Below, one piece after another: positions 9,027-17,579 of a stretch of 64,000 nt of DNA. Below the pieces are notes generated by a model that was given only the letters and a program-made list of their open reading frames with translations, was not told the origin of the DNA and ran no database searches. The stretch spans positions 744,001 to 808,000 of the forward strand of contig NZ_JAJKFK010000003.1 in the NCBI RefSeq assembly GCF_021653975.1. Reading direction: 5' to 3'. The position numbers and the translations under genes are program-made. Each line of letters starts with the position of its first letter. The stretch's first letter is position 1. The stretch is from Amycolatopsis sp. GM8 (lineage in GTDB: Bacteria; Actinomycetota; Actinomycetes; Mycobacteriales; Pseudonocardiaceae).

Positions 9027-9812
9027 ATGAACGGGTCACCGCGCCGGGCACCGGCGATCTGGCGCACGATGGCGACGCTGGACACCGGTCTGGTCCACCT
9101 GGTCGGCAGGCTCGAGGTCAGCGGCCGCATCCCGCGCGAGCTGCGGGGCAAGCCGCTGCTGCTGACCCCGAACCACATCGGCGTGTTCGACGCGTTCGTG
9201 CTGATCGCGGCGTGCCGGCGGCTCGGCTTCGCGCCGCGGTTCCTGCTCGCCGGCGGGCTGCTGGACGCGCCGGTGCTCGGTCCCGCGCTGCGGGCCAGCG
9301 GGCACCTGCGGGTGGACCGCGGCAAGGCGAGCGCGGTGGAGCAGTTCGGCCAGGCCGTCGAGGCCATGCGGACCACGACGAGCCCGATCATCGTCTACCC
9401 CGAGGGCCGGATCAGCCACGATCCCGGGCTGTGGCCCGAGCGCGGCAAGACCGGGGCGGCGCGGCTCGCGCTGGCGGCCGGGGTACCGGTGATCCCGGTC
9501 AGCCAGTGGGGCGCGCACGAGGCGGTGTACTGGGGCACGGAAAAGGTGGACGGCCCGGCGGACCTCGTGCCGCTGGCGCGGTCCGGGCTCACCGCACCCC
9601 TGCGGCGGCCGAAGTTCAAGGTGCACTTCGGGGCGCCGGTGGATCTGTCCGATGTGGACACCGAGCGCCCCGGTGCCGGGGTGCGGGCGCACGCGAAGAT
9701 CATGCGGGCGATCGCGGCCGGGATGGTGCCGTTGCGATCCGGCGAGCTGGACCGCCCGCGGTTCCAAGACCCGACCCGCCCGACGGACACCGTCAGCCCC
9801 TGGAAGCCCTGA
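9027..9812 (+). CDS. 1-acyl-sn-glycerol-3-phosphate acyltransferase family protein
   Basis: The 261-residue protein is a PlsC-type acyltransferase that would transfer an acyl chain to lysophosphatidate or a related acceptor. The catalytic NHIGVFDAF (H-x4-D, residues about 51-59) and the acceptor motif YPEGRIS (about 127-133) are present, plus VPVIPVSQWG. There is no strong N-terminal membrane helix. The ATG at 9027 lacks a good ribosome site; an internal ATG at 9069 is possible. Substrate is unknown because many Actinobacteria have several paralogues. Confidence 0.85.
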   Translation: MNGSPRRAPAIWRTMATLDTGLVHLVGRLEVSGRIPRELRGKPLLLTPNHIGVFDAFVLIAACRRLGFAPRFLLAGGLLDAPVLGPALRASGHLRVDRGKASAVEQFGQAVEAMRTTTSPIIVYPEGRISHDPGLWPERGKTGAARLALAAGVPVIPVSQWGAHEAVYWGTEKVDGPADLVPLARSGLTAPLRRPKFKVHFGAPVDLSDVDTERPGAGVRAHAKIMRAIAAGMVPLRSGELDRPRFQDPTRPTDTVSPWKP

Positions 9813-9845
9813 GTCCAGATACTGAGAGCCGCGCCGGGAGATCGT

Positions 9846-9851
9846 TAGGGT
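9846..9851 (+). promoter_or_regulatory. -10 element before the flavodoxin-like gene
   Basis: TAGGGT begins 13 bases before the GTG at 9859, consistent with a leaderless start there. Confidence 0.4.
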
Positions 9852-9858
9852 GAGCGGC

Positions 9859-10470
9859 GTGAGCACACGCATCCTGGTGGTCTACTACAGCGCGACCGGC
9901 AACACCGCCGAGCTCGCCGCCTCGCTCGCCGAAGGCGCGGCCGAGACCGGCGCCGAGGTACGGCTGCGCACGGTGGCCGAGACCGCTCCCCCGGACGCGA
10001 TCGCGCGGAACCCGCGCTGGCAGGCCTACGTCGACTCCGGCCCGCACGCGGAACCGGCCACGCTCGCGGACCTGGAGTGGGCGGACGGGCTCGCGGTCGG
10101 CAGCCCGACCCGGTTCGGCGGCCCCGCCGCCCAGCTGAAGTCCTTTTTGGACAGCACGGGTGGCTTGTGGGCACAGGGAAAGCTCGCGAACAAGGTCGCC
10201 ACGTCGTTCACCACGGCGTCCACCGCGCACGGCGGGCTGGAGTCCACCGTGCTGGCGATCAACAACGTCTTCTACCACTGGGGCGCCATCGTGGTGCCGC
10301 TCGGCTACACCCACGCGCACCTGATGGACACCGGGAACCCGTACGGCGGCTCGTTCGTCTCGCGCAAGTCCGCCTCGCCCGACAAGGAGGCGCTCGGCGC
10401 GCTGCGGATCCAGGGTAACCGGCTCGCGACGATCACCGGTTACGTCGCCGCGGGCCTGGAAACGGGATAA
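9859..10470 (+). CDS. Flavodoxin-like NAD(P)H:quinone oxidoreductase (WrbA-like)
   Basis: This 203-residue flavoprotein has the FMN phosphate-binding loop YYSATGNTAELA (residues about 8-19), the SPTRFGGPAAQLKSFLD segment and a late GxxYGGSFV stretch typical of WrbA-type quinone reductases, which carry out two-electron reduction of quinones to avoid radical formation. The start at GTG 9859 is chosen from the -10 hexamer spacing; GTG 9850 in the same frame would add three residues. It stands alone between an acyltransferase and a DMT exporter, so context gives no further clue. Confidence 0.85.
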   Translation: MSTRILVVYYSATGNTAELAASLAEGAAETGAEVRLRTVAETAPPDAIARNPRWQAYVDSGPHAEPATLADLEWADGLAVGSPTRFGGPAAQLKSFLDSTGGLWAQGKLANKVATSFTTASTAHGGLESTVLAINNVFYHWGAIVVPLGYTHAHLMDTGNPYGGSFVSRKSASPDKEALGALRIQGNRLATITGYVAAGLETG

Positions 10471-10499
10471 TTCACTTCGCCGCACCGGTATCGACCGCA

Positions 10500-10505
10500 T
10501 AGCCT
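10500..10505 (+). promoter_or_regulatory. -10 element for the DMT exporter gene
   Basis: TAGCCT begins 12 bases before the second of two adjacent GTG codons (10512). Confidence 0.4.
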
Positions 10506-10511
10506 CGGGTG

Positions 10512-11504
10512 GTGACGATCGAAGTACCCGCCGTCGCGCCCGCACCGCGTGCCCAGCGCGGCCGCGGCACGGCGCTCATCCTGGTCTCGTCGGTCTGCTT
10601 CGGCATGTCGGGCACGATCGCGAAACCGGCGATGATCGCGGGCCTCTCGCCCGAGCAGGTCGCCGCGGCCCGGATCGGGCTGGCGGCGGTGGTCCTGCTG
10701 GCCGGTATCGGGCTGGTGCGGCCGCGGCTGCTGCGCGTGCGCAAGACCGAGTGGCCGCTCCTGCTCGGCTACGGGCTGCTGGGCGTGGCCGGGGTGCAGC
10801 TGTGCTACTTCGTCGCGGTACAGCGGCTGCCGGTCGGTATCGCGATCCTGCTCGAGTTCATGTCGCCGGTGCTGATCGCGCTGTGGACCCGGTTCGTGCG
10901 GCACGTGCGGCTGCCGCGCGCGATGTGGCTCGGGATCACGCTGGCCATGCTGGGGCTCGCGCTCGTCGCGCAGGTGTGGGAGGGGCTCAGCCTGGACGCC
11001 GTCGGTGTGCTGGCCGGGCTCGGCGGCACGGTGTGCTCGGCCGCGTACTTCCTGATCGGCGAGCACGGCGCGACCACCCGCGAACCGCTGGGCATGGTCA
11101 CCTGGGGCGTGGTGATCGGCGCGGTCGCGGTGTCCGCGATCGCGCCGCCGTGGACGATTCCGGTGGCGATCCTGGACGCGCCGGCCGATCTCGGCCCGTG
11201 GCATCCGCCGGTCTGGCTGCTCGTGGTGGCCGTCGCGCTGCTGTCGACAGCGCTGGCGTACGCGCTCGGCACGTCGGCGTTGCGGCACCTGCCCGCCGCG
11301 GTCGCGTCGGTCATCGGCCTGCTCGAACCGATCGTCGCGACGGCGACGGCGTGGGCGCTGCTCGGTGAGTCGCTGCGCTGGGTGCAACTGGCCGGGGCGC
11401 TCGTCCTGCTGGGCGGCGCGACCATCGTGCAGATGGTCCACAGTAGACAGACCGTTCAGGTGCAACCCGGGGTGGGACAGGAGAGTCCGGCGAGCGCGCC
11501 GTAG
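10512..11504 (+). CDS. EamA/DMT family transporter
   Basis: The 330-residue protein has about ten transmembrane helices arranged as two EamA repeats (roughly residues 20-150 and 165-305). The first repeat has SVCFGMSGTIAKPAM and the second ends with GLLEPIVATATAWALLGE, the hallmark that precedes the last helix of drug/metabolite exporters (RhtA/YdcZ type). Export of amino acids or metabolites is the usual role; the substrate cannot be read from sequence. Its last 49 bases overlap the end of the convergent VWA gene. Confidence 0.86.
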   Translation: MTIEVPAVAPAPRAQRGRGTALILVSSVCFGMSGTIAKPAMIAGLSPEQVAAARIGLAAVVLLAGIGLVRPRLLRVRKTEWPLLLGYGLLGVAGVQLCYFVAVQRLPVGIAILLEFMSPVLIALWTRFVRHVRLPRAMWLGITLAMLGLALVAQVWEGLSLDAVGVLAGLGGTVCSAAYFLIGEHGATTREPLGMVTWGVVIGAVAVSAIAPPWTIPVAILDAPADLGPWHPPVWLLVVAVALLSTALAYALGTSALRHLPAAVASVIGLLEPIVATATAWALLGESLRWVQLAGALVLLGGATIVQMVHSRQTVQVQPGVGQESPASAP

Positions 11505-13126
11505 AACACGTCCGCGATCTTCGCCGGGTCCGGGGCGACGAACGTCTTCCCGCCGGTCGCCGCGGTGATCGCGCCGAGATCGCCGGCGTCGATGTCCGGC
11601 CCCATCCCGATCGCGATGACCGGCAGCGGGCGGCGCGGATCCTGCAGGGCGTTGAGCCCATCGAGCAACTGCTCGCGCGTGACACCGTGCGGATCCTCGT
11701 TGCGGCCGTCGGTCATCAGGATCACGAGGTTGAGCCGCCCGGCCGTCCAGTCGGCCCTGGCCTGCTGGTAGGCGGCGAGAACCGTGTCGTACAAACCGGT
11801 CTGGCCGTTCGGCGTGGCCCGCAGGTCCCGCAGTTTCTGCGCGGCGCCGGTCGCGAGCTGCACGCTGACCGGCGACATCGGCAGTACTTCGCGGTAGTCG
11901 TGATCGCCGTCCAGGTTGGTCGAGAACACCCAGGTACTGCTCTCCGAGGTCGGTTTGAACAGGTCCAGCGCCCGCGCGGCCGCCTCCGCGGTCAGCGCCA
12001 TCCGGGTCCGCCCGGTGCCCGGCACGATCGCGTTCATCGAGCCGGAGATGTCGATCAGCACCCGGGCCCGCGAGCTGGTGTTGACCTTCGCCCACTGGTT
12101 GAGCACCTGGTCGAGGGCATCCTCGGACGGCAGCGGCGAGAGCGCCTGCGGGCCCGCGGCGACGTGGGTGTCCCCGGTGTGGCCGAACAGCATCCGCCCG
12201 TCCGGCGTGCGCACGTCGACGCCCGCGAGCACCGCCTGACCGTCGGCGCCGAGCAGGGCGGTCAGTAGTTTTGCGGCCGCGTCCTGCTGGGCTCGCCCGG
12301 CGTTGCCCAGCACGGCGAACGGGTAGTCCAGCGATGGCACCGCCTGCGGCGGGTACACCGCGACGAGCTGCGCGGGTGTGGCCGTCACGCCGGCGCGCTC
12401 GTTGTACCGCAGCACCGAGGTCTCCGAGGCCGGGAACGCGCTGACCGCCTGTTTCGAGCTGCCGGCGCCGGGCAGGCGGGCATACAGGTCGTCCACGCCG
12501 GGCAGCGTGATGGGCGCCAGCCGCCGCATCGCCGCCGCGAAGGCCGGGGCCGCCGCCGGTCCCGGGGGAAGCGCTTTCGCGACGCCCAGCAACGTCGACA
12601 CGCCGACCGGGTCCGAGCCGGGATCCGGCATGCCCAGGCTGACCGGGGAGTCCAGCAGATCCTGCCAGGCCGGCGTTTTTCCGGGCCACCCCAAGGATTT
12701 CGCGGTGTCCTCGGTCATCGCGAACACCACCGGCGAGTTCGCCACGGACGAGCCCGACACTGGCACGTCGGCCGCGCCCGCGGCCTTCGCGCGGCGCAGC
12801 CGCAGGGTCGAGTCGGGGATCCAGACGTCCGGCCGGCGGGTCCCGTCGGCGACCGCGAGCGACGACGCGACGGCGGCGGGATCCCGGTCCTCGACCTCGA
12901 ACCGGAAGCACTGCCCCGCGGCCACGCCGTGCGCGATCCGGTCCACCGCGGCGGCGAGGTCCGGGGCCACCGCCACCCGGACGACGTCCTCCTGCGCGCA
13001 GCCGGCACTCGCGGTCACCCGCGCGACGGTGACCCAGCCGCCCGCGGCCGCGACGAGCACCGCCGCGGTGACGACGATCGTCGTGCGGATGCCCCGCCGC
13101 CCGGCGGCGGGCTCGTGTCGCCCCAC
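11456..13126 (-). CDS. Membrane-anchored solute-binding/VWA fusion protein
   Basis: The 556-residue protein starts with a short basic head and one hydrophobic segment (residues about 14-33, a signal anchor). Then comes an extracellular solute-binding-like region (about 40-350; VAVAPDLAAAVDRIA, RRPDVWIPDS, VVFAMTED) and a C-terminal von Willebrand A domain with a full MIDAS signature DISGSMN (about 360) and TDGRN near 480. It is probably exported and binds a divalent metal through the VWA part. The GTG at 13126 is chosen because TAGCCT begins 13 bases upstream; an in-frame GTG at 13159 would add 11 residues. Function is unknown. The C-terminal 49 bases overlap the DMT gene. Confidence 0.82.
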   Translation of the reverse strand: MGRHEPAAGRRGIRTTIVVTAAVLVAAAGGWVTVARVTASAGCAQEDVVRVAVAPDLAAAVDRIAHGVAAGQCFRFEVEDRDPAAVASSLAVADGTRRPDVWIPDSTLRLRRAKAAGAADVPVSGSSVANSPVVFAMTEDTAKSLGWPGKTPAWQDLLDSPVSLGMPDPGSDPVGVSTLLGVAKALPPGPAAAPAFAAAMRRLAPITLPGVDDLYARLPGAGSSKQAVSAFPASETSVLRYNERAGVTATPAQLVAVYPPQAVPSLDYPFAVLGNAGRAQQDAAAKLLTALLGADGQAVLAGVDVRTPDGRMLFGHTGDTHVAAGPQALSPLPSEDALDQVLNQWAKVNTSSRARVLIDISGSMNAIVPGTGRTRMALTAEAAARALDLFKPTSESSTWVFSTNLDGDHDYREVLPMSPVSVQLATGAAQKLRDLRATPNGQTGLYDTVLAAYQQARADWTAGRLNLVILMTDGRNEDPHGVTREQLLDGLNALQDPRRPLPVIAIGMGPDIDAGDLGAITAATGGKTFVAPDPAKIADVFYGALAGLSCPTPGCT

Positions 13127-13133
13127 CCGGTAG

Positions 13134-13139
13134 AGGCTA
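13134..13139 (-). promoter_or_regulatory. -10 element for the solute-binding/VWA gene
   Basis: TAGCCT on the minus strand is followed by 7 bases and then GTG at 13126. Confidence 0.4.
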
Positions 13140-13193
13140 GAGCGAAAACCGCACGGCACCAGGCGCCAGCGGGCGCAGTCCCGGTTACTCCAT

Positions 13194-14897
13194 TCAGACC
13201 GGAATGACCGTGGGCACGATCATCGGGCGGCGGCGGTACGTTTCGGCGACCCAGCGGCCCACGACCCGGCGCACCGACTGCGCGATGCGGTGGCTGTCGG
13301 TGATGCCCTCGGCCTCGGTGCGGGACAGCTCCATCTCCACCAGCGGCACGACCGCGTCGAGCGCCTTCGGATCGTCGGAGAACCCGCGCCCGGACACCGT
13401 CGGGACACCCATGGCGCGCCCGGTGGTCCCGTCCACCACGACGGTGATCGAGATGAACCCGCCCTCGCCCAGGACCAGCCGGTCGGACAGGGTCGACTCG
13501 CCGACGTCACCGACGGACAGGCCGTCGACGTACACGTGGCCGACCTCGACCCGGCCCGTCGTGCGCGCCCGGCCGTCGACGAGGTCGACCACGACGCCGT
13601 CCTCGGCGAGCACCACGTTCTCCGGCGCCACGCCCGTGCGCACGGCCAGCTCGCCGTTGGCGCGCAGATGCCGCCACTCGCCGTGCACCGGCATCACGTT
13701 GCTGGGGCGGATCGCGTTGTACAGGAACAAGAGCTCGCCCGCGGACGCGTGCCCGGACACGTGCACCTTCGCGTTGCCCTGGTGCACGACGTGCGCGCCG
13801 AGCCGCACCAGGCCGTTCACGACACCGAACACCGCGTTCTCGTTGCCCGGGATCAGCGAGCTGGCGAGCACGACCGTGTCCCCCGCGCGGATGGAGATCT
13901 GCCGGTGTTCGCCGCGCGCCATCCGGGACAGCGCCGAGAGCGGCTCGCCCTGCGAACCGGTCGACACGAACAGCACCTTCGTCTCGGGCAGGTGCACCGC
14001 TTCGTCGAGATCGATCAGCAGGCCCTCGGGGATGTTCAGCAACCCCAGGTCCGCGGCGATCCCCATGTTGCGGACCATCGACCGGCCCACGAACGACACC
14101 CGCCGCCCGTGCCGCAGCGCCGCGTCGAGCACCTGCTGCACGCGGTGCACATGGCTGGCGAAGCAGGCGACGATCACCCGCTGCGTCACGCGCCCGATGA
14201 CGTCGTCGAGCACCGGGCCGATGTCGCGCTCCGGCGTGACGAACCCGGGCACCTCGGCGTTGGTGGAGTCGATGCACAGCAGGTCGACGCCCTCGTCGCC
14301 GAGCCGGGAGAACCCGGCCAGGTCGGTCAGCCGCCCGTCGAGCGGCAGCTGGTCGAGCTTGATGTCGCCGGTGTGCAGCACGACCCCGGCCGGGGTGCGG
14401 ATCGCGACCGCGAGCGCGTCCGGGATGGAGTGGTTGACCGCGAAGAACTCCAGCGCGAACGGGCCCACCGTGCGGTGCTCGGCCTCGGTCACCTCGATCA
14501 GCTTCGGCCGCTGCCGGTGCTCGCGGCATTTCGCCTCGAGCAGGGCCAGGGTGAAGCGGGACCCGTAGACCGGCAGGTCCGGCCGCATCCGCAGCAGGAA
14601 CGGCACGGCGCCGATGTGGTCCTCGTGCCCGTGGGTCAGCACGAGCGCGTCGATGTCGTCGAGCCGGTCCTCGATCGCCCGGAAGTCGGGCAGGATCAGG
14701 TCCACGCCGGGCTGGGCGTCCTCGGGGAAGAGCACGCCGCAGTCGACGATGAGCAGCCGGCCGGCGTGCTCGAACACGGTCATGTTGCGGCCGACCTCGC
14801 CGATGCCGCCGAGCGCGACCACGCGCAGGGCACCGTCGGGCAGGGCGGGCGGGTTGTTCGTCGGTCCGGGTCCGCTGGGCGGGGAAATCGAGGTCAC
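13194..14897 (-). CDS. rnj: Ribonuclease J
   Basis: The 567-residue metallo-beta-lactamase/beta-CASP nuclease degrades and matures RNA by endo- and 5'-3' exonuclease action. Seen are the zinc motif THGHEDHIGA (residues about 87-96), IDSTNAEVPG, the beta-CASP region with GSQGEP and HVSGHASAGE, and a C-terminal domain ending near RRPMIVPTVIPV. The length matches actinobacterial RNase J. The GTG start overlaps the dapA stop as GTGA. The thyX-dapA-rnj linkage is the same as Rv2754c-Rv2752c, although here thyX is separated by extra genes. Confidence 0.96.
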   Translation of the reverse strand: MTSISPPSGPGPTNNPPALPDGALRVVALGGIGEVGRNMTVFEHAGRLLIVDCGVLFPEDAQPGVDLILPDFRAIEDRLDDIDALVLTHGHEDHIGAVPFLLRMRPDLPVYGSRFTLALLEAKCREHRQRPKLIEVTEAEHRTVGPFALEFFAVNHSIPDALAVAIRTPAGVVLHTGDIKLDQLPLDGRLTDLAGFSRLGDEGVDLLCIDSTNAEVPGFVTPERDIGPVLDDVIGRVTQRVIVACFASHVHRVQQVLDAALRHGRRVSFVGRSMVRNMGIAADLGLLNIPEGLLIDLDEAVHLPETKVLFVSTGSQGEPLSALSRMARGEHRQISIRAGDTVVLASSLIPGNENAVFGVVNGLVRLGAHVVHQGNAKVHVSGHASAGELLFLYNAIRPSNVMPVHGEWRHLRANGELAVRTGVAPENVVLAEDGVVVDLVDGRARTTGRVEVGHVYVDGLSVGDVGESTLSDRLVLGEGGFISITVVVDGTTGRAMGVPTVSGRGFSDDPKALDAVVPLVEMELSRTEAEGITDSHRIAQSVRRVVGRWVAETYRRRPMIVPTVIPV

Positions 14898-15907
14898 CTA
14901 GGAATGATCCCAACGCTGGTATGAGTGGTCGGGGCGACGTAGGCTGCCGCCGAGTCCGCTTGCGCGACCCTGGAACTGTGCCAGTCGCGGTTCCGCGACT
15001 CGTCGAGGGGGACCCCTGCCTGGGTCAGATCGCCCGCGATGGCCTCGACCTGTTCCTCGGACGCGGGCACCAGCGGCAGCCGCGGTCCGCCGACGTCGTG
15101 GCCGCGCAGCGCGAGCGACGTCTTGGCGAACACCACGCCGCCGACGCGCGACATCGCCCGGTAGACCGGCAGCATGCCGCGGTGGTTGGTGCGCGCGGTG
15201 GACGTGTCGCCGTCCTCGTAGGCGTCGAGCATCGCGCGGATCCGGCCCGCCACGACATGCCCGACGACGCTGACCACGCCGCAGGCGCCGACGGAGAACC
15301 ACGGCAGGTTCAGCGCGTCGTCGCCGGAGTAGTAGGCCAGCTGGGTGTTGGCGATGACCTCGCTGCCGGCCAGCAGGTCGCCCTTGGCGTCCTTGACCGC
15401 GAGGATGCGCGGGTGCTCGGCGAGGCGCCGCAGCGTGTCGACCTCGATGGGCACGATCGAGCGCGGCGGGATGTCGTAGAGCATCACCGGCAGGTCCGTC
15501 GCGTCGGCGACGGTGGTGAAATGCGCGTGCAGGCCCGCCTGCGACGGGCGGGAGTAGTACGGGGTGACGAGCAGGATCCCGTGCGCGCCGGCCTTTTCGG
15601 CCTGCCGGGTCAGCTCGATGCTGTGCGCGGTGTCGTAGGTGCCGCCCCCGGCGATCACGGTCGCGTGGTGGCCGACCGCCTCGACCACGGCCCGGATCAG
15701 CTCGGCCTTCTCGGTGTCGCTGGTGGTGGGGCCCTCGCCGGTGGTGCCGTTGAGCACCAGGCCGTCGTTGCCCAGCTCCACCAGGTGCTCGGCGAGCTCC
15801 TGCGCCCGCTTCAGGTCCAGGGCACCGTCGGCGTCGAAGGGGGTGACCATCGCGGTGAGTACGCGCCCGAACGGCCGTCCGGGGGCTGCGGTAGGTGGAG
15901 TGGACAT
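14894..15907 (-). CDS. dapA: 4-hydroxy-tetrahydrodipicolinate synthase
   Basis: This 337-residue aldolase condenses pyruvate with aspartate semialdehyde in lysine and diaminopimelate synthesis. The family signatures GTTGEGPTTSDTEK, the catalytic Tyr in MLYDIPPRS (about 143) and the Schiff-base Lys in ILAVKDAKGD (about 170) are all present. A tail of about 35 residues beyond the usual end (NRDWHSSRVAQADSAAAYVA and on) makes it longer than the roughly 300-residue norm. The ATG at 15907 is chosen from a TACCGT hexamer 13 bases upstream. It is translationally coupled to rnj. Confidence 0.95.
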   Translation of the reverse strand: MSTPPTAAPGRPFGRVLTAMVTPFDADGALDLKRAQELAEHLVELGNDGLVLNGTTGEGPTTSDTEKAELIRAVVEAVGHHATVIAGGGTYDTAHSIELTRQAEKAGAHGILLVTPYYSRPSQAGLHAHFTTVADATDLPVMLYDIPPRSIVPIEVDTLRRLAEHPRILAVKDAKGDLLAGSEVIANTQLAYYSGDDALNLPWFSVGACGVVSVVGHVVAGRIRAMLDAYEDGDTSTARTNHRGMLPVYRAMSRVGGVVFAKTSLALRGHDVGGPRLPLVPASEEQVEAIAGDLTQAGVPLDESRNRDWHSSRVAQADSAAAYVAPTTHTSVGIIPR

Positions 15908-15914
15908 ATCGATG

Positions 15915-15920
15915 ACGGTA
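15915..15920 (-). promoter_or_regulatory. -10 element for dapA
   Basis: TACCGT on the minus strand, 7 bases before the dapA ATG. The 130-base gap between dapA and the kinase gene shows nothing else I recognise. Confidence 0.4.
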
Positions 15921-16037
15921 CCTCTTCCGGGCAAGGTTCTCCGCGACGACCTGCCGGTTCGGCACGATCACCAGGCTGCGTCGGCGAGCCGCCGGAGATT
16001 CGCCGGTTACCGTCTGGCTACGCGGGAACTTCTGTCG

Positions 16038-17495
16038 TCACTTCAGGTCGCCGGCCGTCTGTCCCGTCCACGCCGAGCCGTCCGCCTTGGCCATCAGGCA
16101 GTAGATCTTGCGCACCGGATAGGACGAGTACTCGCTGTCGGGCTGGGTCTGCCAGGCCTGCGGGGTCGGGACGAGCGCCCGGTAGGTGAAGCTCCCGCGC
16201 ACCTGGTCCGGGATCGCGTTGGAGTGGAAGGTCAGCGAGCACCGGGCCTCGGCCCACGCCCGCAGGTTCGACGGGTACGCGGCCTCGATCGCGTCGCGAC
16301 CGCTGCCATCGTAGGTGACCGCCGTGTCGAAGAACTCCGTGTAGTGCAGGTTGTCCGCGCAGGCGACCCAGGCGTTCTTGGCGATACTGCCCGGCCCCTG
16401 CACGGCGACGGTCACGCACGGGTAGCTGCTGCTGGGCTCGAAGTCGGGCAGGTCACCGCCCGGACCGTAGGTGAGCGTCGCGCGCATCGCCGCGTCGGTC
16501 ACGGGCCTCGCCCACCGGTCACCGGCCACGAAACCGCCCACCAGCAAGGCGATCGCGGCGACGACCGACACCGCGATCCACAGCGGGGTGCGCGTGTTCC
16601 GCGGCGTGGGCGCGACCTGCGTGGGCTGCGGCTGCGGCCACGCCGGCGGGGTCGGGGGCTGGGTGTTCGCGACCATCGCGAGCAGATGCTGGGCCTGCGC
16701 GGGCGCCAGCCGGGCCTCCGGGCTCGAGATCAGCAGGCCCATGATCACCGACGCGAGCGGCCCCTGGGTGCGCGTCAGGTACGGCACCTCGTTCATGATC
16801 GCGTGCAGGGTGGCCGCGGTGGTGGGCCGCTCGAACGCCAGCGTGCCCTCGACCGCGAAGAACAACGTGACGCCCAGCGACCACAGGTCGGAGGCGGGCA
16901 TAGCCTCCTTGCCCGCGACGCGTTCGGGCGCCATGAACGCGGGTGAGCCGATGATCATGCCGCTCGTGGTCAGCCGCGGATCGTCCACGGCCTGCGCGAT
17001 GCCGAAGTCGGTCAGCTTCACCCGGCCGTTCGGCGCGACCATGATGTTGCCCGGCTTGACGTCACGGTGCACGAACCCGGCGTCGTGCGCGGCCTGCAGC
17101 GCGGTGAGCACCTGCTGCCCGATCGACGCGACCTGCGCGGGCGGTAGCGGCCCGTGCCGGCGCACCAGCTCCGCCAGCGTCGGCGCCTCGACCAGCTCCA
17201 TCACGATGTAGGTGGCGCCGTGCTCGGCGACCACGTCGTACACGGTGACCACGGCCGGGTCGTTGAGCCGCCCGCCGGTGCGGACCTCGCGCAGCACGCG
17301 TTCGCTGGCCACCGCGCCCTCGGCGCCGTGCGCGAGCCGCAGTTCCTTGATCGCGACCTGCCGCCCGATCACCCGGTCCTCGGCACGCCACACGATGCCC
17401 ATGCCGCCGCGCCCCAGCTCGCCGAGCAGCACGTACCGTTCGGCGATCATGCGGGGCGCCGGCTGGGTCGCCTGCGTCGTCTGCTCGTGGGTCAC
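16038..17495 (-). CDS. Receptor-type serine/threonine protein kinase
   Basis: The 485-residue PknB-like kinase has a glycine loop GELGRGGMGIVWRAED (about 26-41), Lys in VAIKEL, catalytic loop HRDVKPGN (about 141-148), DFG and MAPERVAG. A Pro/Gln-rich juxtamembrane stretch (about 270-300) leads to one transmembrane helix (about 306-328). The extracellular part (about 330-485) is not PASTA; it has four cysteines (PCVTV, WVACAD, EARCSL, IYCLMA) that could form two disulfides. It may therefore sense a ligand by a small disulfide-bonded domain. It lies between dapA and mntH without obvious operon partners. Confidence 0.92.
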   Translation of the reverse strand: MTHEQTTQATQPAPRMIAERYVLLGELGRGGMGIVWRAEDRVIGRQVAIKELRLAHGAEGAVASERVLREVRTGGRLNDPAVVTVYDVVAEHGATYIVMELVEAPTLAELVRRHGPLPPAQVASIGQQVLTALQAAHDAGFVHRDVKPGNIMVAPNGRVKLTDFGIAQAVDDPRLTTSGMIIGSPAFMAPERVAGKEAMPASDLWSLGVTLFFAVEGTLAFERPTTAATLHAIMNEVPYLTRTQGPLASVIMGLLISSPEARLAPAQAQHLLAMVANTQPPTPPAWPQPQPTQVAPTPRNTRTPLWIAVSVVAAIALLVGGFVAGDRWARPVTDAAMRATLTYGPGGDLPDFEPSSSYPCVTVAVQGPGSIAKNAWVACADNLHYTEFFDTAVTYDGSGRDAIEAAYPSNLRAWAEARCSLTFHSNAIPDQVRGSFTYRALVPTPQAWQTQPDSEYSSYPVRKIYCLMAKADGSAWTGQTAGDLK

Positions 17496-17579
17496 GGTCG
17501 CGGCCTTTCTCGGGGACTCGGGACAGCGAGATGCTATTCCGACCTCTCACAGGCGCGACGGGTTCCCGGCCCAACCGGT

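Noticed and set aside
15908-16037. Lysine riboswitch upstream of dapA
   Set aside because: A -10 hexamer 7 bases before the ATG leaves no room for a leader RNA, and no lysine-riboswitch core was recognised.
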